DNA from: Gadus chalcogrammus
Lineage: Eukaryota; Chordata; Actinopteri; Gadiformes; Gadidae
DNA length: 64,000 nucleotides
Assembly: GCF_026213295.1 (NCBI RefSeq)
Contig: NC_079419.1
Span: 20,954,680 to 21,018,679, forward strand
Direction of reading: 5' to 3'
The notes beneath the pieces were generated by a model. That model saw only the letters and a list, made by a program, of their open reading frames with translations, was not told where the DNA came from and did not search any database. The stretch's first letter is position 1, and each line of letters begins with the position of its first letter. Below, piece by piece: positions 58,901-64,000 of this stretch. The position numbers were made by a program, and so were the translations under genes.

Positions 58901-59000
58901 NNNNNNNNNNNNNNNNNNNNNNNNNNNNNNNNNNNNNNNNNNNNNNNNNNNNNNNNNNNNNNNNNNNNNNNNNNNNNNNNNNNNNNNNNNNNNNNNNNNN
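58901..59000. other. Assembly gap (100 N)
   Basis: Exactly 100 N, the convention for a gap of unknown size. Frames running through it are meaningless. Confidence 0.99.
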
Positions 59001-61058
59001 AACACAGGGCCGGGAACCAGCTTGACCTAATATTCACCAGGTCCTGCGGCACCTCTGCTCTCTCCGTTACCCCGCTCCCCGTGTCTGACCATCACTTTGT
59101 TGATTTTTCTCTCCCCTCCTCTCCCCTCCCCTCCTCTCTAGTCCCAACATTGTCACCACTCGCCGTAACCTCAAATCCCTCTCTCATCTACGTTTTCCTC
59201 TACTGTTCTGTCTTCACTACCTTCTATCGAACGATTCTCTCAACTATCTACAGATGAATCTTCAGACACTCTGCTATCCTCCCTCTCCTCCTCCTTGGAT
59301 TCCCTATGTCCCTTCCACTCCAGAGCAGCGCGATCCTCACCCCCCCCGCCTTGGCTGTCCCATCCTCTGCAGACTTATAGAACAAAGTTGCGTGCAGCTG
59401 AGAGTAAATGGAAGAGATCAGACTGTCCTAATGATCTATCTCACTATCTTTTCCTTCTCTCAGATTTCATCTCGTGTGTCAACAACCAAAATTGCCTTCT
59501 ACCGGAACAAAATCAACTCCTCTGCCTCAAACCCCAGGAAACTGTTCTCCCTGTTCTCGTCCCTCCTCGACCGTCCCTCACCCCCACCTCCTTCCTGCCT
59601 CACTGCTGATGACTTACTTATTTTACCCAGAAAGTGAAGGACATTAGCTTCTCTTTTATCCCTGCCTCCATTTTCCCCTCCTCTGTCTTTACCCAATTTA
59701 GCCCTCTCACCTCAGACGAGGTCAACAGAATAATAACATCTAACCATGCCACCACCTGCCCCCTTGACGCTATCCCCTCCTCTCTCCTCCAGGATGCCTC
59801 AAGCGAGATCCTGCCATTTCTCACCTCAATTATCAACTCCTCCCTCACTTCAGGCATTGTTCCAGCATCTTTCAAGACTGCCAGAATAAAGCCTCTCCTC
59901 AAAAAAACAACTCTTAATACCACCGACATCCAGAACTACAGACCGGTATCTCTTCTTTCATTCTTGTCTAAAACACTGGAACGTGCCGTTGCTAACCAAC
60001 TGTCCTCCTATCTCTCATCTAACAACCTCCTTGACCCTCACCAGTCAGGTTTGAATAAGGCACACTCCACTGAGACGGCTCTCCTCGCAGTGACTGAGTC
60101 CCTCCGTGCTGCCAGAGTCCCTCCGTGCTGCCAGAGCCTCGTCCCTCTCATCGGTTCTCATTCTCCTCGACCTGTCCGCAGCATTTGACACGGTGAACCA
60201 CCAGATCCTCCTTGCCACTCTTGCCGAACTTGGCATCGCTGAATCTGCTCTTTCCTGGTTCACATCCTACCTGACGAACCGCACCTATCAAGTGACATGG
60301 AATGGCTCCTTGTCCAAACCTTGCACGCTTGAAACTGGTGTCCCTCAAGGCTCTGTACTGGGGCCTCTTCTGTGCTCTCTCTATACCAGATCTCTGGGCT
60401 CGGTAAATGCATCACACAGCTTTTCCTATCACTGCTATGCTGACGACACTCGTCAGCATCGCTTTTCTCTCTTTCCCCTCATCTGATAAAGCCCTGATTG
60501 CAACACGCATATCGGAATGTCTGGCGGACATCAGCACCTGGACAACTGCCCATCACCTGAGGCTTAACCTCAACAAAACCGAGCTCCTCCTAATCCCATC
60601 TCAGCTGGACGTCTGGTACCGCCATCGCTAAGAGCTAGCAAAGGCCGTTCAGCAAAGTCACAACTTCTCTCGGTTTTGGGACCTCAGTGGTGTAACGAGC
60701 TCCCTGCCGCTCTCAGGACCGCAGAGTCGCTCACTATCTTCCGAAAAAGACTCAAGACTCCACCTCGACACTGCATAGCCACCCTCCCCCTTCTGGCCAC
60801 CATTGTACACTGTATTGTATTGTATTGTATTGTATTGTATTGTATTTTAGTACTTAACTGTGTAGCAACTGCAGTAGCTGCTATCATTGCTGTAAAACGG
60901 GGAATTGGTTAGCCTAGCAATTGTTGTACTTGCACATGGTTCTATGAACATCCTTTCTGTACCGACAGCGATATATTGATGCACTTCTCATGACAAATGT
61001 ACTTATTGTAAGTCGCTTTGGATAAAAGCGTCTGCTAAATGCCCTAAATGTAAATGTA
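59001..61058 (+). mobile_element. L2-like LINE, 5' end in the gap, inactivated
   Basis: Starts with the end of the endonuclease (AGNQLDLIFTRSCG, VSDHHFVDFSLP), then RT motifs IQNYRPVSLLSFLSKTLE, HQSGLNKAHSTETALL, LLDLSAAFDTVNH, GVPQGSVLGPLL and CYADDT. Frame changes occur near 59600, 60100 and 60380-60470. The 3' end has TAAGTCGCTTTGGATAAAAG and CGTCTGCTAAATGCCCTAAATG, the common tail of fish L2-type LINEs, and a short TTGTA repeat at 60809-60845. Confidence 0.85.
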
Positions 61059-62639
61059 GTTTTCGTTTCCCATGGTGCACCAGGGCCTTGCCAAGCTCCC
61101 TAGTTGTCCCCCCACTGCTGCTTTGCCCGTGCTCGTTGGAGCCTGTTGCCTATACCTCTGTTTAAAATAAAACCATATTTTAGTTCAAGTATTTATTTTC
61201 TGCTATGCAGTCCATTTTCTGCACCTTGGCCAGTGGCCTTGACACCCCATAACAACGAATTGAGGCCGGGAAGAAACCCCAGCCGAAGCCTACTCCCCCC
61301 CCCCACACACACACACACACCCATCCATACAATTAAATGCATAAACTGGACTGACCAGGGTTACCATATACAACAATAACGGTCTGCCTCTTTCCAGGAT
61401 TGCATACCTAAAATAAAACCCCAAACCCCTCTTTCCCCTCACCTCCCCAGGGGGACCCACCAACCCCCCTCCCCCTCCATCCTGGAGACCGGAGGCCTGG
61501 GCTGCCGCCTTGACTGGCAACTGACTTGAAAAAGTCAGACAATGGTGCTCCATATTGCCATGCAGGAGATCTTTCGCTGAGTGTGTGCATTGATGGTTGG
61601 TTTAACCTGTGCTCTCTTCAATGTGCAAGCCATCATCCACACACACTCCCACAACAAATATTTCACATTGTTGCACTCTTCATGTGTGCTGGGTGTCAGG
61701 CTTGAATGGCAAGCTGTATTGATTTTAAATTCTAAAGCTGTAAGCTATTTCCATTCAAGCACTGCCATAACAATGTCAATAACCTGCGCTTACAGGATAG
61801 TTTGTGCTGATTAATTTATTGATATGCGATAAAGCTAGGCTATAGAGCCAACAAGAGAAAAAACAACGCAGAGAATGTTAGTATGCCTACAGGAAAGAAT
61901 TGCTCCGCCATTGAAAACTGTTCCATAAAAGACCCCTGTGTGCCCAAAAAGGCTTCAAATAATTATAACCCTGCAAATTATACTTTGAGTGGGATAATGG
62001 GTTTGTTCAATTAAACCAAAAATAAAAACAACTCAATTAAATATTGATGCACCAATGTTACTAGCATAAGCAAAAAAGATTACAAAATTGTTTCCCTTAA
62101 ATTGCAATGTAATTGGAGTTATTCCATGTCTAAATCCATTATTATATTAATTTAAGCTAGGGACGGCTCTGAAAAAATACTCTAAATCAAAAAGTACGAT
62201 AAAGTACTGGCAGAAATATGAAACAAATGGTTTAAGGAAAGGTGGAGAAGTAAAATTAATAAACCATTAATGAGGGCATGTCTGATATCGCTGCTTCATT
62301 TGGCTTTGGTTATCAACTGAGACCTACTGTTTTGATACATGGATTGTTTAAATTCAGAAGACAGAAGAAGCTTCTGCTTAAATAGAGAAGTAAACATTTG
62401 TTGAGAAATCCTATCCTACGGCCCCTTTGAACATGTGTCTCTACTCTCTTCTAATCTAATGACATTCGCGTGGTAACTATATATATATATATATCAATAA
62501 TCCACTACCCAGATCTAACATACTGGCAAATTAACCTTGAATCAACCTTATTGGCCGATACAAATCAATGCATTCTCTGCTTGAAAGCTAATATGTTTTT
62601 CCTTAAGAGTTCCTGTATTTATAAAAAATGATATTTCGA
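61059..62639. other. Non-coding, no gene recognised
   Basis: Small C-run plus CA tract at 61291-61320 and an (AT)n patch near 62479-62494. Nothing else is supported. Confidence 0.5.
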
Positions 62640-63085
62640 CAGTGTGTGGCTGTCTCTTCCATGTCCAAACATCACCACCACTACCATAAGCAAAATGCAC
62701 TTTGAAACGCTTGTAGAAGGGTCAACAGAATTTATTTTTTATTGTTTAGTCGCAGAATTGAGAAGGAAAGGTTTTCACCGTCAACATATTTGTGTCCAAC
62801 GGCGGAATCAATTCCCATTTGACCCACAACTAGGGGCAATAATCTCATTATTTTTGGTTCTAAGAATAACAGTTTTGATTAATATAATGATTCATATCAC
62901 ACTCTTTATTCTTTATTTTAGTTTTTGACTAATTTGTTTATTATTTTAATTATTTATTTTTCCCCATGTTATATTATTATTGTTGTTGTACCATTGTCAT
63001 TGTTTTATGTTTGTTTGTAAGCACTTTGGGTAAACTCAGTTGTTTTTAAATGTGCTATAGAAATAAAGTTGTCTTGACTTGCTAT
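62640..63085 (+). mobile_element. LINE 3' end (tail)
   Basis: GTAAGCACTTTGGGTAAACT followed by TGTGCTATAGAAATAAAGTTG at 63019-63075 is the typical 3' tail. The preceding 94-codon frame (62644-62928) has no reverse transcriptase motif I can name. Confidence 0.45.
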
Positions 63086-64000
63086 TGATCATATGATCAA
63101 TAGCTCAAGGTTATTTTATCCTAAATAATAGTCATGCATGGTTGTACAGTTTGACATTTACTTTAACATGTACATATTTTGGTTTGTTCTTTGACTCAAG
63201 ATGACAGGAATGACAGAAGGGCATTGTTGCGTTGATTAAGATAAGCCCTTGCTCCAATGTTTTTGTGAAAAGCATTAAATTATTGATTCAGAATTATTTG
63301 TTTGTCAACGTGTTTCTATTTCCATGCAGTGGACCGCCAGGAAAATACTATCACATGAAAATACTAATTAATATTCTTTCCAAGTATTGTCACTCCACCT
63401 TTTAGTTTTTAAGTGTAATTCAAGAAAATTGCATGGACGTATTTAACAAAATTAGTTAAGCATCTTAAAAAACAATTCTTTTTCCTTTCATGTAAAGCTG
63501 TGCAGTAAGCGGGAGGGCGATATGAGCAGCTGGAATATACACTTATGTTCTCACCATTTCTGATGACTACTGTGAAAAGGCCATCCATGCCTTGTGTTTG
63601 CTAAGTATTTTGTTGAAGCGCACCAAAGTCCACCCCACTCATCCCCCACCTAAGCCTCTTAGAGCTGCTCTATTGGAGAAGATAATAGCCTGCAGCATAT
63701 CAAATATATAATCCTTTTTCTGTTCTTCCTATCTCAGGACAGCTGGTGATGGCATACAAAGCATGTTGGACCGATCTGTCTGCCAGCAAGCCTGTTTCTG
63801 GCTAATCCTTAAATCAACTATAGGATAATACACACGTCTAGGACTATGAGGCACCAGGAGAAGTGAGTTGTAGAGTGATGGCGCCTTTTGGTTGACACAG
63901 TCATCACTTGGTCATCTCCTTTTTCTCTATCTCACTCTTTCTCGATCAATGTTTCACTCCATCTCTCCCTCTCTCTCTCCCTGTCTCTCTCTATGCCCCT
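63086..64000. other. Non-coding, no gene recognised
   Basis: AT-rich; ends in a CT-rich stretch (63955-63998). No feature supported. Confidence 0.5.

Noticed and set aside
58754..59257. Frames crossing the N gap
   Set aside because: They contain untranslatable N and join unrelated sequences.
62644..62928. 94-codon plus frame as a gene
   Set aside because: It lies upstream of a LINE tail and shows no clear motif; most likely transposon sequence.

Overview
The window is vertebrate, almost certainly teleost fish. The evidence is one large multi-exon type II classical cadherin gene with vertebrate exon phases, fish-type LINEs, gypsy, hAT and Tc1 elements, and very dense long dinucleotide microsatellites. 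The microsatellite density recalls gadiform (cod-like) genomes, but that is inference. There are no bacterial-type genes, operons or CRISPR arrays. Positions 58,901-59,000 are a 100-N assembly gap.

Layout. 1-7 kb holds LINE fragments, small foldback MITEs, an RT-box fragment running into a minisatellite, and a diverged copy of the large palindromic element found later. A (GA)n tract at 6,980-7,115 followed by a short segment with a good splice donor may be the promoter and noncoding first exon of the cadherin. 7-22 kb is mostly non-coding with many CA/TG/CT microsatellites. 22.1-40.1 kb is the cadherin gene on the plus strand: eleven coding exons, 822 codons, joining without any frame break, with a poly(A) signal at 40,086. 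It matches the cadherin-6/9/10 subgroup, closest to cadherin-6 by eye. Its introns contain a 5'-truncated RTE-like LINE with a 10-bp target duplication, a Tc1 transposase fossil, repeats pressed against splice sites, and a 42/44-bp minisatellite made of the last exon's own splice acceptor.

42.5-49.95 kb is a very long imperfect palindrome, about 3.6 kb per arm, with a GC-rich nested hairpin at its centre, tandem units at its left end, a second 620-bp palindrome inside its right arm, and no recognisable transposase. I read it as a composite foldback element; it is the best candidate here for something undescribed.

50.9-58.8 kb is a nest of transposons: a minus-strand gypsy pol scrap, then a plus-strand Ty3/gypsy element whose gag is split by a 2.9-kb hAT-like transposon (perfect 15-bp inverted ends, 6-bp target duplication) and whose RNase H region is split by a 484-bp MITE with TTAA target duplication. 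After the gap, 59.0-61.06 kb is a decayed L2-like LINE; the rest to 64 kb is non-coding apart from another LINE tail.

The cadherin is the only host gene I can support. Everything else coding-like is transposon remnant or low-complexity open frame.
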